DNA of 50,058 nucleotides. It comes from Planctomycetota bacterium (GTDB taxonomy: Bacteria > Planctomycetota > Phycisphaerae > Tepidisphaerales > Tepidisphaeraceae). The translations under genes were made by a program, and so were the position numbers. Position 1 is the first letter of the stretch, and the number at the start of each line of letters is the position of its first letter. Positions 1-7,832 of this stretch are shown here, piece after piece. The DNA lies in assembly GCA_026693085.1 (NCBI GenBank), contig JAPLNB010000158.1:1-50058 (forward strand), written 5' to 3'. The notes beneath the pieces were generated by a model. That model was not told where the DNA came from. It saw nothing but the letters and a program-made list of their open reading frames with translations, and did not search any database.

Positions 1-16
1 TGCGTACACGAGTTAT

Positions 17-649
17 ATGTATGCGTGGGAGCAGTATCGGGGGTTGATATTGCCGTTTCGACGGGGGGGATTGTTGATGATTATCTTTGGGGCGTTGGGG
101 CTGCTGATGGGGGGGTGTTTTGGTGTGGTGGCGGGTTTGGTGCGGTTGGAGCAGATTCCGCCGGAGATGGCGCAGGTGGTTCAGGAGATTGAATCGAAGG
201 GGCAGTTGAGTTTCAAGGTGCTTTTGGCGGTGTGGAGTGTGATGGTGAGCGTGTTGTCGGTATTGCTGGTTGTGTTGGGGTTGTTTGTGCGCAAGGGAAG
301 CCGGGGGGCGGTTGTTGCGGGGATGGTGCTGGTGGGGTTGATTTTGTTGTTCTTGGTGTGGAACCTGCTGGGGTCGCTGGCGATGGCGGGGGGGGGTGGG
401 GCGCAGGCGTTTGGTGGTGTTTGTATGGCGGTGGTGATGTTGGCGATGTTTGGGCTGCTGATGGGGTGGCTGGTGCAGGCGGCGCGTGCGGTGCCGATGT
501 TGCGGGGGGCGGCGGCGCAGTATCAGAATCAGTATTGGCAGTATATGCAGGGGCAGCAGCAGTATGGGCAGGGATATGGGGGTGTGCCGGTGCCACCGGC
601 GCTGCCTGCACAGCAGCCACCTGGTCCTCCCGACCAGCAGAACCCATGA
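17..649 (+). CDS. Hypothetical multi-pass membrane protein
   Basis: Function not recognised. The 210-residue product has four hydrophobic stretches (about residues 20-42, 68-88, 98-122 and 135-155), so it should be an inner-membrane protein. The last 45 residues are soluble and rich in Gln, Tyr, Gly and Pro (repeated QYQNQYWQYMQGQQQYGQGY-like composition, ending in a proline-rich tail). Such low-complexity tails often act as flexible cytoplasmic linkers, but nothing here shows a partner. The frame is open upstream to base 2 without a stop, so the true start may lie left of the window; the ATG used here is only the first visible one. It converges with trpS, whose stop lies 60 bases away. Confidence 0.6.
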   Translation: MYAWEQYRGLILPFRRGGLLMIIFGALGLLMGGCFGVVAGLVRLEQIPPEMAQVVQEIESKGQLSFKVLLAVWSVMVSVLSVLLVVLGLFVRKGSRGAVVAGMVLVGLILLFLVWNLLGSLAMAGGGGAQAFGGVCMAVVMLAMFGLLMGWLVQAARAVPMLRGAAAQYQNQYWQYMQGQQQYGQGYGGVPVPPALPAQQPPGPPDQQNP

Positions 650-709
650 TGTGCAAGGGACAACGCAGGGATTGAAGTGCGTGGGCGTTTCGAGCCGATT
701 ATTGGCGCG

Positions 710-1798
710 TCACATCTGCAGCGTTCGAGGGAAGTAGTCTTGGCGGAGGGCTTTTTTGGCGAGGGCGAGGGTTTGTTCGGCGACGGCGTTGGCGCGTTGG
801 GTGCCGATTCTCAGGGCGTCGACCACGTCGTGGGGGCGGACCTCGAAATGTTTGCGTCGGGTGCGGATGGGGTCAAGGATCGCGTTGAGGATTTCGATGA
901 GTTTTTTCTTGCAGGTGACGTCGCCGACTTTGCCTTGGCGGTAGGCTTCTTCGTTGTCGGCGACCCATTGTTTGTCGGGGTTGAAGGTTTCGTGGAAGAT
1001 CCAGAGGGGGTTGTTCTCGACGGTGCCGGGGTCGGTGACGCGGATGCGTTTGGGGTCGGTGTACATGCCCATGACCTTGGCTTTGACGGCGTCGGCGTCG
1101 TCGGAGAGGAAGATGGCGTTGTTGAGGGACTTGGACATTTTCAGGAGGTTGCCGTCTGGGCCTGGGGCGCCGAGGCCGACGAGTCGGTGGACTCGGCCGA
1201 GCTTGGGTTCGATGATGGGGAAGAGGCCGCCGGCGTTGACGTAGTTTTTGTCTTCGGTGTGGGGATCGACGCCGCAGTAGAGCTGGTCGAATCGTCGGGC
1301 GACTTCGCGGGTCATTTCGAGGTGGGGGAGCTGGTCTTCGCCGACGGGGACGTAGACGGGACGGAAGGCGAGGATGTCGGCGGTTTGTCCGACGGCGTAG
1401 AGCGGGAAGCCGAAGGGGTAGTTTTCGCCGAGGCCTTTGTCGCGGATTTCGTCCTTGAGGGTGGGGTTTCGCATGACGCGGTTGAAGGGCAGGAGCATGG
1501 CGAAGAAGAAGGTGAGTTCATCGATGGCGGGGACTTCGGACTGGATGAACATGGAGGATTTGTTGGGGTCGATGCCACAGGCGAGGTAGTCGGTGGCGAT
1601 GTCGAGGACGGATTGGCGGATTTCGTCGGGTCGTTCGGCGCGTGTGGTGAAGGCGTGTTTGTTGGCGATGATGAAGAAGCAGTCGAACGCATCTTGGAGT
1701 GCGAGGCGGTTTTCGACGGAGCCGACGTAGTGGCCGAGGTGTAGTTTTCCGGTGGGGGTGTCGCCGGTGAGGATACGGGGTTTGGAGGTCGTTGTCAT
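710..1798 (-). CDS. trpS: Tryptophanyl-tRNA synthetase
   Basis: Charges tRNA-Trp with tryptophan in the cytoplasm. The 362-residue product is a class I synthetase with a Rossmann catalytic domain. The HIGH-type motif is HLGH at residues 20-23, inside GDTPTGKLHLGHYVGS, and the KMSKS loop (KMSKSLNNAIF) lies near residue 218. Length fits bacterial TrpS (about 330-400). The frame stays open about 110 codons further upstream, but that part is low-complexity Ser/Pro/Thr, so the ATG at 1798, right before TTTSKPRILTGDTPTG, is preferred. No purine-rich ribosome-binding site precedes it; the upstream bases are pyrimidine-rich. The zinc-ribbon gene lies 100 bases upstream on the same strand. Confidence 0.96.
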   Translation of the reverse strand: MTTTSKPRILTGDTPTGKLHLGHYVGSVENRLALQDAFDCFFIIANKHAFTTRAERPDEIRQSVLDIATDYLACGIDPNKSSMFIQSEVPAIDELTFFFAMLLPFNRVMRNPTLKDEIRDKGLGENYPFGFPLYAVGQTADILAFRPVYVPVGEDQLPHLEMTREVARRFDQLYCGVDPHTEDKNYVNAGGLFPIIEPKLGRVHRLVGLGAPGPDGNLLKMSKSLNNAIFLSDDADAVKAKVMGMYTDPKRIRVTDPGTVENNPLWIFHETFNPDKQWVADNEEAYRQGKVGDVTCKKKLIEILNAILDPIRTRRKHFEVRPHDVVDALRIGTQRANAVAEQTLALAKKALRQDYFPRTLQM

Positions 1799-1898
1799 AG
1801 GAGGGGATTTATACACGGGAGAGGGGCGTGGGGCGAGGGGTGGAAGGGGAGATGGTGGAAGGGAGCGTGCGGTCGGAAACCGTCCGGAGTCCCGGTTT

Positions 1899-2150
1899 TC
1901 AGCGGAGTTGGTGGCCGCAGCGGGAGCAGTAGTTGGCGTGGGAGGGGTGGATGGATTTGCAGCGTGGGCAGGCGAGGTCGTCGGTGGGGTGGGCGGGGTC
2001 GTCGCGGTGCCTGAGGGAGTGGATGACGAGAAGGAAGACCGCGATGGCGATGAGGAGGAGGGGTAATGGTCCGATCGATATGATGTGCTTTGTGCAGAAC
2101 ATCTCGGTGACCGCCGGGAAACTCGCCCCACACGCGGGGCATCTAAACAC
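1899..2150 (-). CDS. Small zinc-ribbon membrane protein
   Basis: An 83-residue protein starting at GTG. It begins with a CPAC pair (residues 4-7), then has one strongly hydrophobic segment (about residues 25-43, PLPLLLIAIAVFLLVI), and ends with a CPRC-x9-CSRC zinc ribbon. The layout is a single-pass membrane protein with a metal-binding knuckle, probably facing the cytoplasm. The family is not recognised and no reaction can be assigned. A perfect TATAAT (complement of 2177-2182) lies 26 bases upstream of the start on the coding strand, which supports expression. trpS follows on the same strand after 100 bases and might be co-transcribed. The regular Cys spacing argues against a chance frame. 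Confidence 0.62.
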   Translation of the reverse strand: MFRCPACGASFPAVTEMFCTKHIISIGPLPLLLIAIAVFLLVIHSLRHRDDPAHPTDDLACPRCKSIHPSHANYCSRCGHQLR

Positions 2151-2176
2151 TGTACTCGGTAGGGATCGGCTTGGCT

Positions 2177-2182
2177 ATTATA
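2177..2182 (-). promoter_or_regulatory. Candidate -10 box of the zinc-ribbon gene
   Basis: TATAAT on the minus strand, 26 bases before the GTG start at 2150. No convincing TTGACA-like -35 box is present at 16-18 bases, so this is only a candidate. Confidence 0.35.
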
Positions 2183-2266
2183 AGGCGCGGGCGTGGTTGG
2201 AACAGGGTTGGCAATGGTGTTCGGGCGAGGTGATTGGGGGAATGAGTGGTGATATGATGGTCGGGT

Positions 2267-2896
2267 ATGGAGATTTCAGCAGCACATCGGCAGATTCTGT
2301 TGAATGCGGCGAGGGCGAGTATTGAGGGGGCGTTGCGGGGGAGGCCGCCGGGCATGGTGATGCCAGTGCCGGATGATCCGGTGTTGAGCATGGCGGCGGG
2401 GTGTTTTGTGACGCTGCATGATCGATCGAGCCGGCGTCTGCGGGGATGTATCGGGCGGCTGGAGAGCAGAGATCCGCTGTTGAAGAGCATCAACGAGACG
2501 GCGTGTTCGGTGCTGCAGGACCCGCGGTTTCGGAGCCATCCAGTGACGGTGGAGGAGATGGTGCGGCTGGACTTGGAGATCAGCGTTTTATCGCCGTTGC
2601 GGGAGGCGGCGAATGTGCTGGATTTTGATCCGCCGACTGAGGGGATTTATTTGATGTGCGACGGACGGGTGGGGACTTTTTTGCCGCAGGTGGCGCGGGA
2701 GACGGGTTGGAGTCGGGAGCAGTTGTTGACGCGGTTGTGTACGGAGAAGATGGGTCTGTCGGCGACGGCTTGGCAGGAAGGTGGGGTGAAGCTGTTGAAA
2801 TACAGCGTGGTGGTGATTGGGCCGGAGCCGTTGGTGAAGGAGACGGTGGGTTCGGAGGTGGGGGTGTTTGGGAAGGGGAATGTGTTTCGGGTTTAG
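2267..2896 (+). CDS. amrA: AMMECR1 / AmmeMemoRadiSam system protein A
   Basis: A 209-residue cytoplasmic protein of the AMMECR1 family. The family hallmark RLRGCIGRLE starts near residue 56, followed by the conserved region with SINETACSVLQDPRF and the LDLEISVLSPL strand. The C-terminal half carries GxVGTFLPQVARETGWSREQLL and the LCTEKMGL segment typical of the family. In many bacteria AMMECR1 is encoded with a MEMO1-like protein and a radical SAM enzyme (the AmmeMemoRadiSam system); neither partner is visible in this window, so the gene stands alone. The molecular activity of the family is not firmly established. The ATG at 2267 has no strong ribosome-binding site but begins exactly at the conserved N-terminus. 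Confidence 0.88.
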   Translation: MEISAAHRQILLNAARASIEGALRGRPPGMVMPVPDDPVLSMAAGCFVTLHDRSSRRLRGCIGRLESRDPLLKSINETACSVLQDPRFRSHPVTVEEMVRLDLEISVLSPLREAANVLDFDPPTEGIYLMCDGRVGTFLPQVARETGWSREQLLTRLCTEKMGLSATAWQEGGVKLLKYSVVVIGPEPLVKETVGSEVGVFGKGNVFRV

Positions 2897-3912
2897 GTGA
2901 AGGGGCGAATTGAGAGTCTGTGGATGGTCATACGGGGGGTTCCGGGGCGGGTGAGAAGGGCGACGCGGGGTGCGTGGCTTGGGGTGGTGTCGTGAAGGGA
3001 GTCGAGGAGGATCAGTAGATCGTCGGTATTGCGGGAGAGTTGGACCTTGGCGCAGCGGCAGAGGTTGGCGATACGCAGGGGCATGAGGGTGGTGCGTCGG
3101 GAGGGGTGGATATCAACGATGGGCCAATCGGCGCGGAGGATTTGTTCGGCTTCGTGGGGGGAGAGGTGGGAGGCGTGTGCGGCGGATCGGCGGCCGGGTT
3201 CGACGATAAGGACGGTGTTGCAGAAGGCGTGGTGTTGTGTGGAGGCGGGGAATTCGTTTTCGATGTTGATCCATTGGGACTGTGGGAGTCCGAGGCCGAG
3301 TCGCAACCGAGGAGGGAAAGCGCGGTCGAGTACGCCGGGCATGTGGAGGAGGTGTATTCGGCCGTCTTCTTCGCGTAGGGCGGTCCATCGCTGTCCGATG
3401 ATGCGGTAGCCGGCGTGGAGGAGGCGTACGAGTTCGGGTTCGATGGAGAAGGGAGCGAGGATGAGGATGCCCCCGCCGTCTCGAGCGAGGGATATTGCAG
3501 GGAGCAGGTGGAGGCCGCGGGCGCGGAGGAGTTGGGCGAGTGGCCAGAGGATGGCACCTTCGGCGATGCGGATGTTGTCGGTGGTGGGTTGGGGGAGGAT
3601 CCAGCTTCGCCATTGGCTGCGGAGGAAATTGATCTGGGCGATGCCCCAGCGTTCGTCAACGAGCCAGAAGCGTTCGTGTTCGTGGTAGAGTTCGAGCCAG
3701 GGGTCTACTTGGGGGATTCGGTTGGCGGAGACGGAGAGGTGTCGGAGGACATCTGCGGTTTCGTAAGTGCTTATGGATCCGGCTGTAGGGACGATATGGT
3801 GAGGCAGGTCAGAGACGAGGAAGGGTTGGAGGAGGTGTTGTGTGGGGCCTTGGAGGAGTTGTGGGCAGGCGGCGATATTGATGGCCAGGCCGTGTAGACA
3901 GAGCTTGAGCAT
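2893..3912 (-). CDS. HPr-kinase-like protein with a degenerate P-loop
   Basis: A 339-residue protein resembling bacterial HprK-like serine kinases. The segment around residues 170-215 (LPAISLARDGGGILILAPF, then LLHAGYRIIGQRWTAL and DGRIHLLHMPG) lines up with the kinase core, where active members have a GxxGxGKST loop followed by a helix and then LxSDD. Here the P-loop is replaced by APFSIEPEL: the Walker A glycines, Lys and Ser/Thr are missing, and so is the acidic pair after the helix. It is therefore probably not a working ATP-dependent kinase. The start is taken at ATG 3912; an in-frame GTG lies seven codons upstream (3933). The stop overlaps the end of the AMMECR1 gene by four bases in convergent orientation. 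Family assignment is by pattern only. Confidence 0.55.
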   Translation of the reverse strand: MLKLCLHGLAINIAACPQLLQGPTQHLLQPFLVSDLPHHIVPTAGSISTYETADVLRHLSVSANRIPQVDPWLELYHEHERFWLVDERWGIAQINFLRSQWRSWILPQPTTDNIRIAEGAILWPLAQLLRARGLHLLPAISLARDGGGILILAPFSIEPELVRLLHAGYRIIGQRWTALREEDGRIHLLHMPGVLDRAFPPRLRLGLGLPQSQWINIENEFPASTQHHAFCNTVLIVEPGRRSAAHASHLSPHEAEQILRADWPIVDIHPSRRTTLMPLRIANLCRCAKVQLSRNTDDLLILLDSLHDTTPSHAPRVALLTRPGTPRMTIHRLSIRPFT

Positions 3913-4092
3913 AGCCTGGTTGTTGGGATCCACGAGTGGTGATCCTGGAATGGTCGAGCAATCGCTGGTCAATCTTTGGGTATGTATCGGGCATTGTGGG
4001 GGAATGTCTGTAGAATCGAGGGGGGTGGGGGTTGAGGGGTCGGCATTCACAGGCAGAAGGCGGGCGGATCGGGGGGGGGGTTGGAAAGAAGA

Positions 4093-4118
4093 AGGCCCAC
4101 CCCGGTGGGGGTGGGCCT
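4093..4118 (-). terminator. Intrinsic terminator of the pseudopilin gene
   Basis: Eleven-base-pair perfect stem (AGGCCCACCCC pairing with GGGGTGGGCCT, arms 4093-4103 and 4108-4118) with a 4-base loop. On the minus strand it is followed by the T-rich run TCTTCTTTCC. It lies about 40 bases after the stop of the pseudopilin gene. Confidence 0.8.
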
Positions 4119-4156
4119 GTGGGATGGCCTGAATCAGAAAGTGTTCAAGGCAAGGA

Positions 4157-5008
4157 TTATGGCTGAACGGCACCGCCGGCGCTCCAGCGAGGGAGCAGGA
4201 TGGTGTCGAGTGCACTGCCAGGCTCGAACGAATCCGTAACGGTGTTCGTGCGTGCGCCGGTGGTCGCGTTGTAGCCATCGGCGCAGTAGATGTGGTCCTT
4301 GTTGGCGCCGACGAAGGGGGTGGAACACCACTCGACGTGGCCATCGTTGAACATGACGTTCTGGCCTTCGGTCTCATGGTTCTTGCTGTTCATATTCTTG
4401 ATCTGAATGGAGGTGGCCTTAGTGGGGTCACCGGACGCCGTGCGAGCGGTGCACTCGTTGCGGTCGGCGGCGATGGCGAAGTCGGCGACCTGGCTGCTGT
4501 TGTACTTGTAGCCAAGGGTGATGGCGTTGTTGGAGGGATAGGGGTTGGCGACGCTGTAGCTGAGGGTTTCGGCGTTAGTGAAGTTGGACCGCGAAGAGGC
4601 TTGGAGGTTGTTCAGCGTGTCCTTGTCCTGGTTGCTGCTGGGGCAGGTGAAGACTTCGGGATTGAGGTCTGCCTGGCGGATAAGGAGGAACATGGAGGCG
4701 GTGCAGTCATTGATAGCGGGTCCGGTGTTGAGAAACGGATCGAGAATTGCGGGCATGGTGAAGGCTGAGATCTTGGTGCCCGGGGTGTAGCGAGTGCGGG
4801 GATACTGGCCCTTGTTGTCATTGGCGTAGAGCATCAGACCCTGGCCGATCTGGCGCAGGTTGCTGGCGCACTTGACACGGTTGGCACGCTCTTTGGCGGC
4901 GTTAAGGGCCGGGAGGAGAATAGAGATCAGCAGTGCGATGATACCGATCACGACGAGCAGTTCGACGAGGGTGAACCCCATCGTCCTGCGACGATTGGTG
5001 CGCGTCAT
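4157..5008 (-). CDS. Type II pseudopilin (planctomycete H-X-DG family)
   Basis: An exported prepilin-like protein of 283 residues. It has a basic leader ([11 protein letters not shown]) followed by the prepilin peptidase and methylation site [25 protein letters not shown] at residues 11-35, with the conserved Glu at +5. A coiled helix ([29 protein letters not shown]) follows, then a long beta-rich head. Near the C-terminus, [13 protein letters not shown] matches the H-x-DG signature of the large planctomycete pseudopilin family, usually annotated DUF1559 or prepilin-type N-terminal cleavage domain protein. Its role is probably in a type II secretion or pilus-like fibre; these paralogues are numerous in the phylum and individually uncharacterised. 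A good ribosome-binding site (AAAGGAGC) precedes the ATG by 7 bases, and a terminator follows the stop. Confidence 0.92.
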   Translation of the reverse strand: MTRTNRRRTMGFTLVELLVVIGIIALLISILLPALNAAKERANRVKCASNLRQIGQGLMLYANDNKGQYPRTRYTPGTKISAFTMPAILDPFLNTGPAINDCTASMFLLIRQADLNPEVFTCPSSNQDKDTLNNLQASSRSNFTNAETLSYSVANPYPSNNAITLGYKYNSSQVADFAIAADRNECTARTASGDPTKATSIQIKNMNSKNHETEGQNVMFNDGHVEWCSTPFVGANKDHIYCADGYNATTGARTNTVTDSFEPGSALDTILLPRWSAGGAVQP

Positions 5009-5415
5009 AAGACGCTCCTTTCAAAATGTGCCGCAGAAGGTGTTTAGAAGCGGATCGACGCAAAGAAGGAAAACGGATGATTGCTATTACAGCCCGGGGA
5101 TGTCCGTGCTGAGATGTCGACCGCGCGATCCAAAAACTCCCTGCGACTAACCGTATGACTCATCGGCGAACACCGCCGATTAAGTTTTTGTACTGCAGCT
5201 CATAAGAAGCCCAAGGCGTTGAAGTCGGACCTTTGACCAAACCCATCCCCGGCTTCAGCAACCTCTAATCAACTACTTCAGGAATTATAGCTCAAGAAGT
5301 GCAAGGGGGTCAAGACTCAACTGTAAGGATAAATAACAATAAGGGGCGGAAGTGGCACGGGCGAGTGGACGTATGGAGATACGAACATACATCAGACTGC
5401 GAAGCGGTAGGCGGA
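5009..5415. other. Spacer upstream of the pseudopilin gene
   Basis: About 400 bases between coaD and the pseudopilin gene, with no credible ORF. It holds a short perfect hairpin (ATCGGCG, 5-base loop, CGCCGAT; 5162-5180) next to a run of T on the plus strand. It presumably contains the pseudopilin promoter and 5' leader; no clear -35/-10 pair could be assigned. Confidence 0.4.
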
Positions 5416-5961
5416 TCAGGTGGCGGGGGTATCGAGAGCGAGGTTACGGAAGTTGATGCCTCGGCGCTGCATACGTTCGAGGTGCTGGAGGACGATGGGT
5501 GGGACGAGGGGTTGGAGCTTGGAGATGTCAGCGCCGAGTGCGACGACTTGGCGTATGAGGCTGCTGCTGGTGAGGGCATATTGATCGCCGGTCATTATGA
5601 AGACGGTTTCGATGCCTCCGACGGCGCGGTTGGCGAGTGCCAACTGGAACTCGTGTCGGAGATCGGAGACGTCGCGGATGCCGCGGAGGATGACGGTGGC
5701 GTGGACGGATCGGACGAAGTCCATGGTGAGGCCTTCGTACTTGGCAGCGCGAGCGCCGGGGATATCGGCCAGGAGATCCCGGATCATGGCCAGGCGGTCG
5801 TCGAGGGTGAAGAGTTCGCGTTTTTCGGGGTTGATGCCGACGGCGACGATGACTTCGTCGAAGATTTTGACAGCGCGGCGGATGACGTCGAGGTGGCCGT
5901 TGGTAATGGGATCGAACTGGCCTGGGAAGACGGCGATACGGGGGCCTGCCGGGTGAGTCAT
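5416..5961 (-). CDS. coaD: Pantetheine-phosphate adenylyltransferase
   Basis: Fourth step of coenzyme A synthesis: transfers AMP from ATP to 4'-phosphopantetheine. The 181-residue product is a small nucleotidyltransferase. The N-terminal motif is GQFDPITNGHLDVI, whose TNGH at residues 20-23 is the ATP-binding T/HxGH signature. RGIRDVSDLRHEFQLA and the C-terminal SSSLIRQV signature follow. It is slightly longer than the usual 160 residues because of a C-terminal extension after about residue 160. The frame extends upstream to 6012, but the ATG at 5961 is chosen because a perfect AAGGAGG lies 7 bases before it and the conserved fold begins there. It faces away from pgeF across a 204-base divergent spacer. 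Confidence 0.96.
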   Translation of the reverse strand: MTHPAGPRIAVFPGQFDPITNGHLDVIRRAVKIFDEVIVAVGINPEKRELFTLDDRLAMIRDLLADIPGARAAKYEGLTMDFVRSVHATVILRGIRDVSDLRHEFQLALANRAVGGIETVFIMTGDQYALTSSSLIRQVVALGADISKLQPLVPPIVLQHLERMQRRGINFRNLALDTPAT

Positions 5962-6165
5962 GTGTTGCCTCCTTGGAGTGAAAGCATAAGCTTGTGGCGG
6001 GAGAAGTTCCATGGCCTGTGGACGGAATCGGCTGTGTAAGCATGGGCTTGCGGGTCAGCGGGGATGGACAACAATACAGAGTAGACTCTATGGAAAGAAG
6101 CGGCAGGAGGCGGTCGTGGTGATAGGTGGAGGGTAGGCGCAGGGATACCTAGGAGGTTGAAGGGC

Positions 6166-6963
6166 ATGCTGGAGCAGATGGTTACAGGGGCAGGGGTGGT
6201 GGTGTATGTGTCGCGGCTGATGAGCCGGATCGGCGTAAGGCATGGGTTCAGCACGCGGAAGGGGGGTGTGAGCGAGGGGGCGTTTGCGTCACTGAATCTG
6301 GGGAATCATGGGGGCTGTGCGATGCAGGATGATGCGGGGCGGATAGAGGAGAACTACAGGCGGGTGATGGAAGCGGCGGGGTTGGCAGGCAGGCGGCTAT
6401 GCGGGGTGAAGCAAGTGCATGGATCGCGCGTGGTGGAGGTTGGAGACGGGGAGCAGGGCGGGGAGGTGAGGGAGGGGGACGCGCTGGTGACGGGCAATGC
6501 AGGTTGTGTATTGTCGGTGCGGGTAGCGGACTGTGTGCCGGTGCTGTTGGCGAGTGGGGACGGGCGGCGGGTGGCGGCGGTGCACGCGGGATGGCGTGGG
6601 GTGTTGGCGGAGGTGGTGGTGGTGGCGGTGGGGGAAGTAGGGCGAATGGGGGATGAAGGCGGGATGGTGGCGGCGATAGGGCCGTGCATCGGGATGGAGG
6701 CATTTGAGGTTGGTGGGGAGGTTTTGGAGGAGTTTGAGCGAGTGTTTGGAGTGGGGGCACCGATTCGGCGGGATTGCGAGGGGAAGGGGCACGTGGATTT
6801 GCGTGAGGCGGTTCGGCGGCAGTTGGTGGATGCGGGAGTTGGCGCGGAGCGGATCGACACGACGGACCGGTGCACGTGGCGGGATGCGGGGGAGTTTTTC
6901 TCACACAGGCGGGAGCGTGGGATGACGGGGCGTATGGCGGCGTTGGTATCGCCGAGAGGTTGA
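6166..6963 (+). CDS. pgeF: Multicopper-oxidase-like purine nucleoside phosphorylase (YfiH/LACC1 family)
   Basis: A 265-residue cytoplasmic protein of the YfiH/LACC1 family. Members act on purine nucleosides (phosphorylase and adenosine deaminase activities); the bacterial gene has also been linked to peptidoglycan editing. The metal-binding set is present: His85 in KQVHGSRV, Cys123 in VADCVPVL, and His140 in AVHAGWRGV. The N-terminal HGFSTRKGGVSEG and the C-terminal DTTDRCTWRD and FFSHRRERGMTGRMAA are all family signatures. The start is ATG 6166, nine bases after AGGAGG; a TTG at 6157 is in frame but directly abuts that Shine-Dalgarno. The coding strand is markedly G-rich. Confidence 0.93.
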   Translation: MLEQMVTGAGVVVYVSRLMSRIGVRHGFSTRKGGVSEGAFASLNLGNHGGCAMQDDAGRIEENYRRVMEAAGLAGRRLCGVKQVHGSRVVEVGDGEQGGEVREGDALVTGNAGCVLSVRVADCVPVLLASGDGRRVAAVHAGWRGVLAEVVVVAVGEVGRMGDEGGMVAAIGPCIGMEAFEVGGEVLEEFERVFGVGAPIRRDCEGKGHVDLREAVRRQLVDAGVGAERIDTTDRCTWRDAGEFFSHRRERGMTGRMAALVSPRG

Positions 6964-7009
6964 GGGATAGGGATGGGGATTTGTGAGAGAAGAAGCGACG
7001 GATGTGCGT

Positions 7010-7192
7010 GCGGGGCTGCGGCCCGTATTGCGATAGTTTGGCCAGGAGCTGTTCGAGGTTGGTCCGGGTGAACTTCCACTCGAAGGGTTTGGCAATCGTC
7101 TCGTAGCACGCTTGGAAGCCCAGAAGCTTGCTCTCCAAGGTGCGCAAGGTGACCTTCCCCAATTCCAACTGGCGCGTTTCGGTTCCTCATTG
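7010..7192 (-). pseudogene. C-terminal remnant of an IS630-type transposase
   Basis: On the minus strand this stretch reads ESKLLGFQACYETIAKPFEWKFTRTNLEQLLAKL, which matches the extreme C-terminus of IS630-family transposases (the ...AKPFxWxFTxxxL... tail). The frame is closed by TGA just upstream and nothing of the DDE catalytic core is present, so only the last 50 or so codons survive. No terminal repeats were found. It lies right after pgeF. Confidence 0.6.
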
Positions 7193-7223
7193 CGGGTAAG
7201 CTCCCGCGGAGAAGGAATCGATC

Positions 7224-7526
7224 ATGTCCGAACTATCGTCCCAGTCTTCTTCATTCAAAGGCTCTGCTCTTTCTTCCGTCCCGCCGGCCGTCCCGCGGCC
7301 CGTCGCGATGTCGGCGATGCCCGATGCCAGGTCGGCGCGCGATCTTCAAGGACATTTCACCCAGGCGTTCAGGCTCGCCGCCGTGCGTTATGCCGCAACA
7401 TGCGGCAAGTCGCAGCGGGCCGCCGCCATCGACATGGGCATCAGCGACAAAACCCTCTCCGAGTGGATCCGCGATGCGCGCCCCGGCGCCGCCGGGGTCG
7501 TCGATGTCCAGCGATGCCTGCGCTGA
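7224..7526 (+). CDS. Transposase OrfA-like helix-turn-helix protein, truncated
   Basis: A 100-residue frame with a plausible start (GAAGGA upstream of the ATG). Residues about 45-85 (HFTQAFRLAAVRYAATCGKSQRAAAIDMGISDKTLSEWIRDA) match the helix-turn-helix of IS3/IS911-type OrfA: an AVR helix, then GIS..TL..WI. The leucine-zipper helix normally found after this motif is missing and the protein ends in unrelated sequence, and no OrfB lies downstream. It is most likely the remains of an IS3-type element, although a small stand-alone DNA-binding protein cannot be excluded. It sits next to the IS630 relic, so this is an old insertion hot spot. Confidence 0.5.
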   Translation: MSELSSQSSSFKGSALSSVPPAVPRPVAMSAMPDARSARDLQGHFTQAFRLAAVRYAATCGKSQRAAAIDMGISDKTLSEWIRDARPGAAGVVDVQRCLR

Positions 7527-7832
7527 GGGTGTTCCAGAATCGACGTCCCTGTCTCGGCGTCAGTCTCCATGTCTCAACATATCGACACGCCTCGTCCAAT
7601 AACGGGAGGGCAACGGTTACAGTAGAAGTATCCGCGAACATCGGCAGGAGTCCGATCCTTTTTGTAGCATCGTGCGTAGAACAGGCTGTCAAAAACGGCC
7701 AAAGTGGAGCTCAGATGCTGCGCCTTTTACTGCGCCTGCTTCGGAAATCTGCGGTTTTCCTTCGGAAACTGTTGGGGTGTTCTGGTCGGATGCGGCTCAT
7801 TTCCCGTAAGCAGCAAATCCCGTGACGGCTCC
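7527..7832. other. Spacer between transposase relic and oxidoreductase
   Basis: About 300 bases with no coding sequence or structure that I recognise. It is probably debris of the neighbouring insertion elements, since it carries short broken frames in all directions. Confidence 0.3.

Noticed and set aside
677..1744. 355-codon plus-strand frame opposite trpS
   Set aside because: Acidic, repetitive composition with no motif; it is the antisense of the well-supported trpS gene.
5162..5189. Hairpin plus T-run on the plus strand looking like a terminator
   Set aside because: No plus-strand gene precedes it, so it is left as a possible leader hairpin of the pseudopilin gene rather than called a terminator.
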